64,000 bases of DNA from Plicaturopsis crispa FD-325 SS-3. Taxonomy: Eukaryota > Basidiomycota > Agaricomycetes > Amylocorticiales > Amylocorticiaceae. The position numbers were made by a program, and so were the translations under genes. The notes under the pieces were generated by a model. The model was not told where the DNA came from. It was given only the letters and a program-made list of their open reading frames with translations, and did no database searches. The DNA lies in NCBI GenBank assembly GCA_000827205.1, contig KN832556.1, forward strand, positions 537,436 to 601,435, written 5' to 3'. Positions 11,345 through 22,169 of this stretch are shown here, piece after piece (the stretch's first letter is position 1; each line of letters starts with the position of its first letter).

Positions 11345-14300
11345 TCACGAGTGCGTGTTATTCCATAAGGACCTGACCACAAATTGCGATGGGTCGGGGG
11401 TGGCAGAGGAGGTCGCTTCATCAAAGACAAAAGTCACTGCCCGAGTAGGTGAGCAAGGTCCAAGTATTGGCTACAGGAGACGTACGTGTTCTGTCGATAC
11501 CAGGGATCAAGTAGAAACCGTTGGATGGCAAGCCGGTGGAATTGTCGACGAACATCAGGAAAAAATTGTGGTCGTTAATAGCGGTCAGGACCTGTCTGGA
11601 CCACTAACCCTATTAACGTCCACCCGGGAGTTGTGACAGGTCAGTAACGGTTAAGGACAGTTAAGGACACTTCGGCTAATGCGAGAATCACAGAAAGATT
11701 ACGTGCGACCTTTGCGCGCGTTCACTGCCACTGCGCGCAAGTGCGCTCGCTCTTCAATATCTACTATACTATTCTCTTAGAGGCACTAGGCCTTCGTATC
11801 CTCATTGTGCTGGGCATGTATTTGCGAGGTGCAGACAGCGCAAAATCGATGTTTTTCGTGTGCGCAATTGCGGCGTGAATGTGTACTTAGGGGGTATTAC
11901 CAAAATTAGGCTGTCCTTAACTGTCGTTAACCGTTCCTAACCTGTCCCGACACAGCGCTTGCAGTTGACTGGGTTAACGGTGTTAGAGCACTTAGCCGAG
12001 GCCAAACCGTTTTCCTGATGAAGTACCCGATGGTCCCGTTCGGGTGGTCGAGCCATGTCCACGGCGCAACGCCGCCCCGCGCTGACAGAGTGAAACTCAA
12101 GTCACTAGTGGCGGTCAAGTTAATCTGGGGATCCGCGAGGGCGACATTGGCTAGGGAGGTGGGCGTGAACTGCGGAACAGATACGTCAGAAGACATGCTC
12201 GTCCAAGACAGGTGAAACGGCGAAACGTACATATTGCTCGTTCACGACCGTCACGTTCCCCTTCACCTCCGCGGTAACGTTCAGATGCAACCACACCTCG
12301 CTCGCATTTTTACCTGTCGGAAGGATGGTACTGAGGCCGGACTTTGTGTAGATCACGGAGTTATTCAGAGCTGGGACGGTGAAGTCGTGGCTGCTGCTAT
12401 TCAGCGGCGTCCCAAGCCAGTCGTACCATGTCAGCTGCGCCGAGCCGTGCGTCGCCGCCAATTCGTCGGACGATACAAATACTTCCAGAGTCTCGTTGTT
12501 GGGGTACCAGAACGGACTAATGATCACCGGTGCGTAGACGCCTGCCATCCCGTACTGCAAGACTTTCCAGCGTCCCGAGTATTCGATCGAGGACCAGCTA
12601 ATGCCCTGCCATATGTCATTGAGCTGCCATACCAGGCTGCCGAGGTTGTTCTCGCCGAGACCAGCGCCGCGGCGGTACCAGGCGATCTGCGACACCATAG
12701 CCATCGACTGGAAAATCTGGGTACTCCAGCACCATTGAGCGAACGTCGTATACGAGTCGTTGGTAGCCGGCGTGGGCAGCCAGAGCTCGACGGCACTGGA
12801 CATCTGGTATTGTCCCTGAGGGGCATTGGGGTTGGGGAAGGAAAGGTTGCCGGCGGGCGGATGATGGTCCCGTGCCATGACCGCTGTCGAGTTGAAACTG
12901 TAGTCATCCGGGCTTTGGAGGACGTCATCCCAGCTGTATATAGATGGCATTGAGTGGAACCTGGTTAGGATAATATCAGTAAATGTCCGTCGAGTGAGAA
13001 CACATACATACCCGAATTCATTGACAAACCTGCGAAACCACGCTTAGCACTCATTGTATGGGTTTTCAAGTATTCGAATGATCACTTACCGAGACACGGG
13101 GAACGTGCTGAGATTGAACGCCTGAGAGGCGTCATAATTATATCGCTCTAGATAAGGCCCGTTTGAACGCCTTGGACAGGGGAAGACGTAGAGAAAACAT
13201 ACCACTATTTCCATAAATTTCACCAGGAGTCGCATTGTTGAACCTCAGTACATATGGGTCGAGGCTTAACACGCCTTTCGTTGTCGAACAGTCAGTATAT
13301 GCTACCTGCAAGAAAAATACATGTTGAGCTGTAGAAGCCTAAGCGTGCACGAGTTGAGCTTACGGATTGAGTCTCAGACACAACAATGTCGTGCAAGAAA
13401 TCTTGGAAGAGCGTCACAAACTAAGGAGTGTCAGCTTTCAGCGCGCCATACAAACAGATGACGAACTTCATCCAGGTAATGCGTGCCATTTGCCAGTGTC
13501 GTATTGAGGCTGGTTACGATGCCCTCAATCTCGTTCCCGCCGGCCCACTGAACATTGCTGGGGTGTCTATTCACCCTACGGACATTTTGCCGAACCTCAG
13601 GTTCAACGGACGTGAGGTACCAGTCGTTGACAGGGTAGGGAGTGTCCGAAAATATGAGCTCGGACCAGGCGAGGATGCCAAGTTCGTCGCACAGGGAGTA
13701 GAAATCGTATACGCCGCCTGCCGTGTTTGGGTCCGACGGCTGGTAGACACCGCCGCCCCAAATGCGGAGCTGTGCAACACATATCGAGTAAGATGGGCAT
13801 CACTACCTTGAGGCTCCGGACGCACTGACCATGTTCTGACCGCTAGCCTTAGCACTTTCCAGGACCCAACGTACTTTATCTGGATCAATGCGTGCGTAGA
13901 ATGGGTCGAAGGGAATGATGTTGGTGCCTTTGCTGTAGAAAGCCTCGCCGTTTATTTCGAAATGCCACTGATCTCCCGGAGTGATCCCGCGCTGCTCGAC
14001 GTCGTCCTGGGAATACGGTGTCTGGACTAGCGTGACTGTGCGGAATCCGGTAGTGGTGTTGAAAGTGACGATATTGGACCCGTCCGACGTGTTCTTGTCA
14101 AGCGAGAGCGACGTGGTAAGGTTGTACAGCTTAGGCGTCCCGAGATTGTGCGGAAACCATCGTTGCGTAACAGCGCCGTCCGGGAAAGTCCAGTTTACCG
14201 TTACGCGTGTTGAATTCTCCAAGCTCTCCTCGATGGGAGGTAGCTCATAGTGTTTGCTCAATCCCAACTCGGAGAACGCGAGAGTCAGTGCGGGAGTTTC

Positions 14301-15358
14301 CCAAGAGACCGCAGAGCGCAGGAAGAACGTGACATTGACCACCCAGTCGGCTGTCTGTACCGGAGGGGTGCTGAATGACTGGCCTTGTTTGTAGATGTCA
14401 ACAGAGAATTCATCGATGAAGATAGGCGAGGACCCTGTGGCGCTAGAGTTAGACGGAGAAATCGGCGGCGTTGCTGTTTCGACAGTCGAGTTCGTGGAGT
14501 TGGACAAGGTAACGAAATACGCCGGCTTGTGTATTCCACTCGGAACGAAAGCTGGACCCTTGTATACGTCTCAGCGAAGGTCTAGGTGTCCGAAAGGGAT
14601 GTGCATACCCAATCCCATCCAAAGTCAGATGCAATTTTACGGATCCACTGACGGACACCTGGGTACTCGTACTGTATGGCAAAGTTTAGCATAAAAAATC
14701 GCGTATAAGTATCGAAGACAGCCCTCACATTGTCTGAAGGAGCAAACTCTGCGTCTGGTCTAGAAGACACATTCAGCCCATAGTACCAAGCAGATTCAAA
14801 GGCGACGGTTAGATTGTTGTCATTTTGGGAAGGCGATGCAAGAATATCCGACACGTCGAAGACATGTTGTTCGAACTGATTATTAACCCAGGCGACTGGA
14901 TGACCCGCCAAAGTCTAAGATGTATATGATTATCCGGCTTTTTGCAGTAGTTCGCACTCGGCTCACGATATTGGCAATGGTATCAAGACCATAGAAAACA
15001 AGCAATGTTTTCTGAGTAGAGTTCTGCGGGACTTGTTCTGTGAAAGGAGACAGGCTCGCGGTGTAGGTCCAGTTCTCATTAACGACCCATCGTTCGGTAT
15101 ATTCTGAACAACATGGCACGCTATAAGCGTACCTTCGATAGCTCCAGGTAGGCATCCGCACGCACCGTTATACCCAAGTAATGGCTCGTCGATGATACCG
15201 GCACGCAACAAATCTATGTGTGCTTGCGAGGGCACGGAGCCGGGAATGACGATTGATCCATTTTGGTTTTTCAGAGTCCACTGAAGCTCAGACAAGGAGA
15301 AAGTCTGCGCAAGGCCCAGTACGGGGAATACGGAGCCGAGCAACAAGTGCAAGCGCAT
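11345..15358 (-). pseudogene. beta-mannosidase (GH2), copy with inserted element
   Basis: This is a close paralogue of 1182-4770 in opposite orientation, with the same exon layout. The ATG is at 15358 (MRLHLLLGSVFPVLGLAQ, a signal peptide). Both catalytic glutamates remain: NVQWAGGNEIEG, and the FVNEFGFHSMPS segment near 13015-12945. The reading frame is good until GTIGYF near 12021, where a 468-bp inverted-repeat element interrupts the penultimate exon. Reading into it gives a stop after about 32 foreign codons. Beyond it the frame resumes as VDNSTGLPSNGFYLIPG, and the last exon ends VVRSLWNNTHS at the TGA at 11345-11347. Unless the insert is removed as an intron, for which I see no suitable acceptor, the product loses about 50 C-terminal residues after the catalytic domain. 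It may be a recent pseudogene or a truncated enzyme. Confidence 0.88.
11553..12020. mobile_element. 468-bp MITE-like insertion in beta-mannosidase exon
   Basis: The ends are CATCAGGAAAA and TTTTCCTGATG, an 11-bp inverted repeat. The flanks read AA on both sides, a 2-bp duplication (TT on the coding strand), when compared with the uninterrupted exon of the paralogue. Further in, 11635-11670 and 11913-11946 form a second inverted pair of about 34 bases with three mismatches, containing GGTTAAGGACAGTTAAGGAC. There is no coding capacity. The superfamily is uncertain: the short duplication argues against hAT and Mutator. Confidence 0.75.
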
Positions 15359-15919
15359 AGCGATCGGCCGCGGTACGTGCTTCAAACGTTGAGTTGCGGG
15401 TCGTTTGCGTTGAACACGGTGCAAATCAATGCTCCATCCTTTTTATACGAGCTGGGGGCCCCATGACCAGTATGCCCATGACCAGTACGCTTGCAGTACG
15501 CGTCCGGAAATTCTGCGGTGAAGTCAAGATGGCTCGTCGACTTCGACTTCCCGCCCGCGTGATGCGAGCAGCGACACTCTGGCCATTTTGGCATGTAGCG
15601 TTCTAAAATTGGGCGCTCCGTGGTGGACGTGTAGGCTAAGCGCTGGGGTGCATTGCAATGTGTACTTCGAACGAGAGCAGCGAGCAATTGGGATGCAGAA
15701 TATTTGGAGCGACCAGAAGTGCGAGAGCCATGACGAAAGCAGGACGCAAGCTGCAAAGTATTTGCGGCGCCGGGTCCGGACTGACTGACTCCTTGTTATA
15801 GACCATCAACTACGTTTCATTCTAACTATCTTACACTCTAGACATTCTGCATCGATATACATCCATCTACTAGCATCTATCAGTCCTGTGTATCACTAAA
15901 GCTTAGAGGAAAGCAAGAA
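15359..15919. other. divergent promoter region, mannosidase copy 2 and Sqs1
   Basis: No gene seen. A short direct repeat (CATGACCAGTA twice, near 15463-15490) is present. Confidence 0.4.
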
Positions 15920-18771
15920 ATGCCCCGAGGAAACAATCAGCGCGGTCGAGGGGCCCGCGGAAGCCCGCGAGGCGGCATCGGTCGCGGTCGCGGCAGGGGC
16001 GGTAATGGCCGGGGACGAGGACGGGGTGGGGGAGGTGCGGGAGGGTTCCAATACTCGGATGCCTTGGACTTTCCCATCCAGGTGTGGCCAGACAGTGCGT
16101 ATTATAATGCTTGAGCCCCGCACGAGAAACCGAATTTACCCCAGCCTCCCAGATGATAGTCGAGGGTCACCTACGCCGCGCGGTCGCGGGAGGGGTACTG
16201 CCAGCCCCCGTGGACGCGGGTGGGGCGATTTCGATAGCCCGCGAGGAGGAGGGCGTGGGCGCGGAGGTGGATCGAAGTTGCGCCCGGACGCCCCCTTGTC
16301 GAAACTCCTCTACGAATCGCGGCCGCTGTTGCGACCTATCATATTTGTGCGATCCGAACATACGCGTAGGCTGTTCGAGGAAGAGGAAGATATTTTACAG
16401 CCCGGCGTCGAGGAAGCTGGTCAGTGTCTTGTTGAATTTTTAACTCATCACCACTCATAGTCGTACAGGGGAGAACGAAGAGACACATGTGCCCACTGCC
16501 GACAGTGTTACGCGCATATTCAGCGGAAATAATCTCCCGCCTCCTGGCGATGACGACTCCGACTCGGATTCATCAGACGATATCGAGGAGATTGACTTCC
16601 AAGACATGGCGAAACTGCGTGCCGAAATCGACGCAGAACAAGCCCCTCCAAAAATCGAGAAACAAGAGGAAGTTGAAATGACCGTTGTGGAAGAGAAGTT
16701 TACCGGGTTTTTCATAGACACAGAGCCCGCGCGGGAGGCGCCCGAGCCGATTGCAGTAGATCGTGTTGGGCAGGCGGAGCTGCTGGGCGACGACGCCGAG
16801 GACGATGAAGTTATCGTGTACGTCGCGCCCCACCCACGATCGAGCCAGAAGGCTCCTGTGACCCCACCGAAATCGCCGTCACCATCTTTGCCGTCGACAT
16901 CCATGTTGACAGGAATGGCATCTACATCACGGTCAGAAGTGACTATATCGCGGTCAGAAGTGGTTACGCCGCCAGAACTACCACCTGCGCCCAGCGCAGA
17001 GTTTGTGAAATTCTCTTTTGCGGACTCCCCAGTGCCCAAGAAGCAGCAGCCGCGGCACGCGCCAGTGTTTTCCGCTGGCGGCAAGGCAAAAGCCAAAGCC
17101 AAAGCGCGCAAGAAGGAGGCGCGCGCAGCCAGACGGCGCGCCGAACGACACGCCATGTTTGGCTCCTTCGGCGCGATTCTATCCGAGGCGCAGCTGCGCG
17201 GCGAGGAGACAAAGCGCGATCCCCGCTGGGAGGAGCGCAGACACGGCGACTCCGACGTCGACTGGGGAGACTCCGACGGCGGCGGAGATGCGCCGCGGAA
17301 CGAGGTGGACGAGGTGTCGGAGGGTATAGGTGCTATGGAGCTTGATCCGGACCTGGAGATCGACGCTGCTGCAATGGCTAGCTTCGTGCAGGGGATGGGC
17401 GCGAACGGGAGTCGGCATGTTACGATGGATGATATCGAGGATGGGGAGCGGATGAGGGCTGAGGATGCCGCATCTGCGGGGGGCACTAGTGACGATGACA
17501 TGGAGGAAGATGTTATTCGTGCAGAGGAAGCAGCCATGATGGGCGAATTCGAGCAGGACAGCGAGAGCGAGACCGAAGACTCCGAGGACGAGGACGAGAC
17601 CCCCCGCAGAGGCTTTACGGCCCGCCTGGAACGCTTGCGAGATAAATCCAGGGGCAGGAAAATTGTAGACAAACCTTCCTCTGCGGATGAAGAGGATATG
17701 AGCGACGATGGTGGTACTTGGGCCGACCAAGACGAGAGGTTCATCGCACAAATTGAGGTATGTTTGAAAGGCGTCATGTCTAGGGACTTGAACCTCCATG
17801 TTAACGCCACTCCGCTACCAGGATATCCTCGATGGCAACGATGACATGCTAAATAGTCGTAACCGCAAAGATCGGAACCGCTTGTTCAACGCAGTTTTCA
17901 ACGGCGAGTTCGACGATTTCGACGGCACTGTACCAGTCAGTGAGTGTACGTTCCACTTATACGTTGGACCACTCTTAACGGCATGCTACTTCGCTCCTAG
18001 AACGGAACAAAGACAAGAACATTCCACCACATCTGCAAGAGCAGTGGGACCGCGACCGCGCCAGAAAAGCGGAATTCAAGCGTGTGCGTGAGCAGGCTCG
18101 CATCGACGCCGCCGCGGACCCGCTGGTGCAGAAGAAGGGTGGAAAGAAGGGGCGCAAGGCGACAATTGCCGCCGCGCGATTCGACCCATCTATTGAGATC
18201 CCCAACCGCGTCGTCGATATGCAGTCCGTGGTGCAGCAGATCAGGCGCTTCCTCGCGGACATCGGCGGCCGCCAGACGATGGCGCTCCCGCCGATGGAGA
18301 AGGAAGCGCGCAGGAATGTGCACGAACTCGCTATGGCGTTCGGGCTTAAGAGCGAAAGCAAGGGCAATGGTGCTACTCGCTACACGACGTTGAAGAAGAA
18401 GACTAGGAGCGGGGTCGCGATCAACCACCAGAAGATTGCGAAGATCTTGAGGAAAACTGGGGGCGGAGGGTTCAGCGGCCCCGATATGAAGGGTAAGGGC
18501 AAAGTCGTGATGCCCCGACACAAGGACGGCGACGAAGTTGGCAAGGTGCGTCTCATATATTGCATGTCATTTCGTGTCTGTGTCTCGAATTCTAATCTCG
18601 CTCTTGTAGGCTGCACCCAAGATCGGTGACACCAACGTCGGATTCAAGATGCTGGCATCCATGGGGTGGACGGACGGTCAACGTATTGGCGTCACTGGCC
18701 CAGGGCTCGACGTACCGATCACTGCTGTTATCAAGAACACGAAGCTGGGCCTTGGTGCCAATGTTCGCTAA
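15920..18771 (+). CDS. SQS1: R3H and G-patch protein, Sqs1-like
   Basis: RNA-binding cofactor; yeast Sqs1/Pfa1 stimulates the helicase Prp43 in splicing and ribosome assembly. Six exons (15920-16094, 16153-16419, 16469-17757, 17822-17939, 18001-18545, 18610-18771) sum to 2556 nt, 851 residues. The N terminus is an RGG-type stretch (RGRGRGGNGRGRGRGGGG). A long acidic and basic middle follows (KAKAKARKKEARAARRRAE). An R3H domain lies at about residues 670-735 (ADIGGRQTMALPPMEKEARR, then HELAMAFGLKS). A C-terminal G-patch covers the last 50 residues (GFKMLASMGWTDGQRIG, ending KLGLGANVR). Order and length fit the Sqs1 family. The antisense frame of equal size is a shadow. Confidence 0.9.
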
Positions 18772-18895
18772 GTCCTCAGTACTTAACCACCGTTGAAGTT
18801 GTCTTGGGATACTACTATGTATTATGCTTACACATGTACACAGTGTAAATCAATGCTAGTGGTGATGTAAAGATACGAGTCAATCCTGATGGCGT

Positions 18896-19499
18896 TCAAA
18901 CAGACGAAGCGTCGATGTGAGTCCTGTAGCCGCCGCCGGTGACGGTCTTCGCATCCTGCTCCTCGTCGTATTGTGTGAGCTCGTTCTCGAGTGCGTAGAC
19001 ATCAGGGCACCGGACAATGCCGTTCGCGTTGAGGACCCTCACCGCCTCCTTGAACCATACACGACACGAGAAGACCGGTTCCTCGGCCTGGTCCACAGCG
19101 GGTATGATCTGCGGGATGCTCTTGAAAAGCCGGTCGATACTGTCGACGGTGTTCGCCTGGGTAAATCTGCCTGCGAAATTCACGGTTCAGCGGCCAGGAT
19201 ATCATGCAAGCCTTGGACACTTTGAGCACATTCATTTCATACGCACCGAACTGGACGAGGACGCAGAGGGTCCCGGTGGGGGCCGGTGCTGTCGACCGAC
19301 TGCTGCACTTTGTGCTCCCGGTGCCAGCTACCTCCCATATTGTTGACGGCGTCCAGATGACAGCACTGCCGTCGCTGGAGGGAAGGGTTATAGCCCAGTG
19401 GAATGTGTCATCTGCACGGGAGAAAAGGCCGCCACAAATGGCGTTGGGAGCGACTGTGGCGGAGGGCATATCAGTGACGTCGACAATTTCGCTGTTCAT
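18896..19499 (-). CDS. conserved-looking small hypothetical protein
   Basis: Two exons, 19499-19247 and 19170-18896, give 175 residues. The start is the ATG of MNSEIVDVTDMPSAT. Recognisable blocks are ICGGLFSRADDTFHWAI, CVLVQFG and, after the intron, SCRVWFKEAVRVLNANG with PDVYALENELTQY. I believe this resembles a small family of uncharacterised agaricomycete proteins with the same FHWA and CRVWFKEAV blocks, but I cannot name it. There is no signal peptide. It ends 124 bp from the Sqs1 stop, so the two genes converge. Confidence 0.65.
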
Positions 19500-19551
19500 G
19501 GCGGGGACGGGACGTACGAGGTTCAAGAGAAGACGGTCTTACCAGGTTTAT

Positions 19552-19886
19552 CAGTAATGTCGAGGACTCGAGTCACGGATGCACAAAAGACAACGAGTCC
19601 CGAATATTGCAGACGTGAGGAGAACCAAATCGCTCCGATTACGAGTCAAGTTTAAAGCAAATACAACAAGAACCAATATCATTACCGAGACGAAAGGAGT
19701 GTGTGAGACATTTGAATCGAGGGGGGTCCAGGGAGCAAAAAAGAAACTGAGGGAATAGGATATGAAATGGGACAAGGCACCGACGTAGAAATGGTTCTAC
19801 TATTAGACCTGCAACCGCTCTATCAGAGAGGCAAGCGTCGTTTCTGGCGACGCTCGCCTCCCATACAGAACGGTTACTGGTCTAAC
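19552..19886. other. intergenic between two minus-strand genes
   Basis: No gene seen. The sequence probably holds the 3' end of the membrane-protein transcript and the promoter of the small hypothetical gene. Confidence 0.35.
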
Positions 19887-20785
19887 CTACTGCTGGACCT
19901 GCTCCACTGACTTCGAGTCGGCTACTTCAGCTTTCTCATCGGAGTACTGGTACTGGGGCGGGGGTACGACGATATCCTCGGCATCTTGCTCGAATACGAG
20001 CTCGGTGTACTCAGCGTCCTCCTCGTTCTCTCCACGGAAGATGCGATAGGTAACGATGGCCATGACCCAGATCATTCTCAGGAGAACACCGATGCCACAT
20101 CCTAAGTGCTTGGGTCAGACATCACAGGCCTCAGAAGAAGCAATAAACCATGCTCACCAAGAACAAATGCGACGGCACGACCCTCCCAGGGTCCAAGAGC
20201 CATGAGGGCGTTGTGAATGCGGCGGAGGAACGGCCCGCGGTGGTGCTTGTAAGGGTGCGGGAACTGGCCGTGCGAGTGGACGAGATGCAGCTCGGGAGGT
20301 GGGACGGCTTGGTCTTTCTCGTCTCCGACGGAGGCGGCGACAGCCTTAGTGGCGGGAGTCCCGACGAACGGCATCGGCATGATGTGGATCAGGCCGCCGT
20401 GGATAGCGCCGTTCTCAACGTGCTTCTCGATAGGCGGGAAGCCGAGGGCGTGCCTGAAGGCGTTGGAAAGCTCAAACGCCTTCTCGCGCAGCTTGCCGCC
20501 GACGCAGGCGGGGTGGTGCTTCTTGGGACCAGCCTCGTGAAGCTCGGTTTGCTGGTGGATCATGTGCGCAACGCCAGGCTTTGCGGCGTCAGCGGCGGCA
20601 TGTCCGAAGCGCATGTTAGAGGTCACCTCCTGGTGACTGGTGACGACAACGACGCGGATTGGACTGGCACTGGCCTGCAGGGCAGCTGAAACACACACAG
20701 TCAGGCGCGATTAAAGTGGAAATTGTGTTGATAACGTACCAAGGCCAGCGCCAGCGATCATGAGTGGGATTGTGGATACTCGCAT
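19887..20785 (-). CDS. single-pass membrane protein, His-rich ectodomain, PPxY tail
   Basis: Three exons (20785-20740, 20685-20158, 20101-19887) give 262 residues. The protein starts with a signal peptide (MRVSTIPLMIAGAGLAALQA). A lumenal or extracellular region of about 150 residues follows with many His and Pro (for example HQQTELHEAGPKKHHPAC and HSHGQFPHPYKHHRGPF). One membrane helix follows (GIGVLLRMIWVMAIVTY). The cytosolic tail is acidic (RGENEEDAEYTELV) and carries PPPQY, a PPxY match of the kind bound by WW domains of Rsp5/Nedd4 ligases. The family is not known to me. Topology is inferred from the two hydrophobic segments. Confidence 0.7.
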
Positions 20786-21161
20786 GTGCAGAATGGGTTG
20801 GGATGGGCTGCTAAGGATGCAAAGGAAAGTCAAGTCAAATCTCGGTCAGTATATGAAGTTTTGAAGAGCAAAGAGTGCGCACTGGTGGTGGTAAGGATGA
20901 GAGTACTGCGGCAGCCTCAGCCGAGCCGCAGCGTTTCAAATCGGGTGTGACCTCCTGTGACGCAACGTAGCTCGCGCCTGCCCTGAACTCACCTTCAGAA
21001 AATCCGAAACTTTTTCTGTCTCGTTCTGTTCCTTGCCGTCAACGTCCAAGATGTCTACCAAGTTTTCCTCGTCGCCTGGGCAGTCTGCACTTATGCGCCC
21101 TCGTTAGCAATGCACACGGTGAGCAGTCTTTTCTCTTTGTTAAATACCAGGCCTCTTGCTT

Positions 21162-21258
21162 TGGACACGATGTCACTTTTAAATTAGACTTTGAGCGGGG
21201 CAGTCATACCTAGACGCCTTTGCGTTGATGTAACTTTTGTCATAGTTACTCTGATCCT
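21162..21258 (+). ncRNA. box C/D snoRNA in host intron 1
   Basis: C-like box CGATGTC at 21169, C'-like TTGATGT at 21225 and D box CTGA at 21251, with a GGA/TCC terminal pairing. The 12 bases before the D box, GTCATAGTTACT (21239-21250), are the exact complement of AGUAACUAUGAC in LSU rRNA. The rule of the fifth base predicts methylation of the second A of UAAC. I do not know a yeast guide for that residue. Confidence 0.6.
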
Positions 21259-21429
21259 CCTCCTCTATCGTGCATACTATCGTACGCGAGACAAGACACT
21301 GACGATTTATTTCACTTCAGCAGTATGCCGTGGATGCTCGTCGTCGATCTATATGGGTTAGGATACATCTGACAGATGGTGAGTCTTTGTCCTATTTTTT
21401 TTTTCATTGGGAGCACCGTCTGGCTCCTT

Positions 21430-21516
21430 TGCGAGATGATCCAACCTTCAAACTAGAGTATATGAGCGCCCAAACGGCCCAATGCTTTAAATATATCTGT
21501 CAATCCACTGATACTC
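21430..21516 (+). ncRNA. box C/D snoRNA, snR78/snR55-like double guide
   Basis: C-like box GATGATC at 21435 and D box CTGA at 21508, with GAG/CTC at the ends. ATCTGTCAATCC (21495-21506) complements GGAUUGACAGAU of 18S rRNA and points to the U modified by yeast snR55 (Um1269). Upstream, TCAAACTAGAGT precedes a D'-like ATGA and complements ACUCUAGUUUGA of 25S rRNA; the fifth-base rule gives the snR78 target (Um2421). Yeast numbering is from memory. Confidence 0.75.
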
Positions 21517-21661
21517 TCTTTCAACCCGCCCCCTCGATATTTTGTCCCGATTGCTGACTGGACTCTCTTCAGCCCTGGCCTGGCCTTCATCGTACCGATA
21601 CGGGAGTGCTCGCGCGTGAAAATATAGTTGCAATGGTGAGTGCCCTATCCCATTTTTTTCT

Positions 21662-21760
21662 GGCCAAGATGATACAAAGGAATTACCGCCTGACCTGTCC
21701 CATCACTGGGGCAGGGTTGACGACAATTCCATGGCTGTTTTCATTGAATTCCTGAGCCTC
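21662..21760 (+). ncRNA. box C/D snoRNA, snR77-like
   Basis: C-like box GATGATA at 21668, D' box CTGA at 21690, D box CTGA at 21752, and a GGC/GCC terminal stem. GGAATTACCGC (21679-21689) lies directly before the D' box and is the complement of GCGGUAAUUCC in 18S rRNA. The fifth base pairs with the U methylated by yeast snR77 (Um578). A weaker 10-base match before the D box (TTCATTGAAT) could be a second LSU guide. Confidence 0.85.
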
Positions 21761-21925
21761 CTGTCCTTTTGTCCTTCGTTCAGCCCGTCCAAATACTCAT
21801 CGTGTCTTTGGCAGGTTTCCAACCGCTGTTCCATATATCCCCGACGCTGCAAGCTGCATGTTCAAACTCAAGGCTCGTGCATGTGAGTATCTGCTATCCG
21901 TTTCATGATGTCCCCTCCCTGCACC

Positions 21926-22020
21926 ACATACATGATGTTCTTATCACGACGGTCTTCGTACTACCCATGCCGAAGATGCCCGCCACAGCTCAATATTTCG
22001 GGCACCCCCCTCTGATCTTA
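21926..22020 (+). ncRNA. box C/D snoRNA, snR73/U35-like
   Basis: C-like box ATGATGT at 21932 is followed by TTCTTATCACGACGGTCT, which closely resembles the same segment of human U35. TCACGACGGTCT (21944-21955) is the exact complement of AGACCGUCGUGA in LSU rRNA. The fifth-base rule with a degenerate D' box (CGTA) gives the C methylated by yeast snR73 (Cm2959). The D box CTGA lies at 22012. Confidence 0.85.
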
Positions 22021-22169
22021 TCTTGTGCTTCACGGTTCGCGTCCTGAATGCATCGCTGACCAACATCATTTCCCCAGATTATCGGTCGCGATATCCACAT
22101 CTGAACAAAAGCGTTGGCACGACTGCGGCAGATGCCTTTTTTGAGGTAAGCTCACGTTCAATCGTGTCT

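Noticed and set aside
11211-11636. 141-codon plus-strand frame
   Set aside because: Antisense of the last exons of beta-mannosidase copy 2 and of the inserted element.
16455-17810. 451-codon open frame antisense to Sqs1
   Set aside because: It mirrors the sense exon in its complementary frame, is almost pure Ser/Ala low complexity and has no domain; the sense strand encodes a known protein.
17784-17818. tRNA gene on the minus strand
   Set aside because: A and B boxes are present but there is no acceptor stem or anticodon arm.
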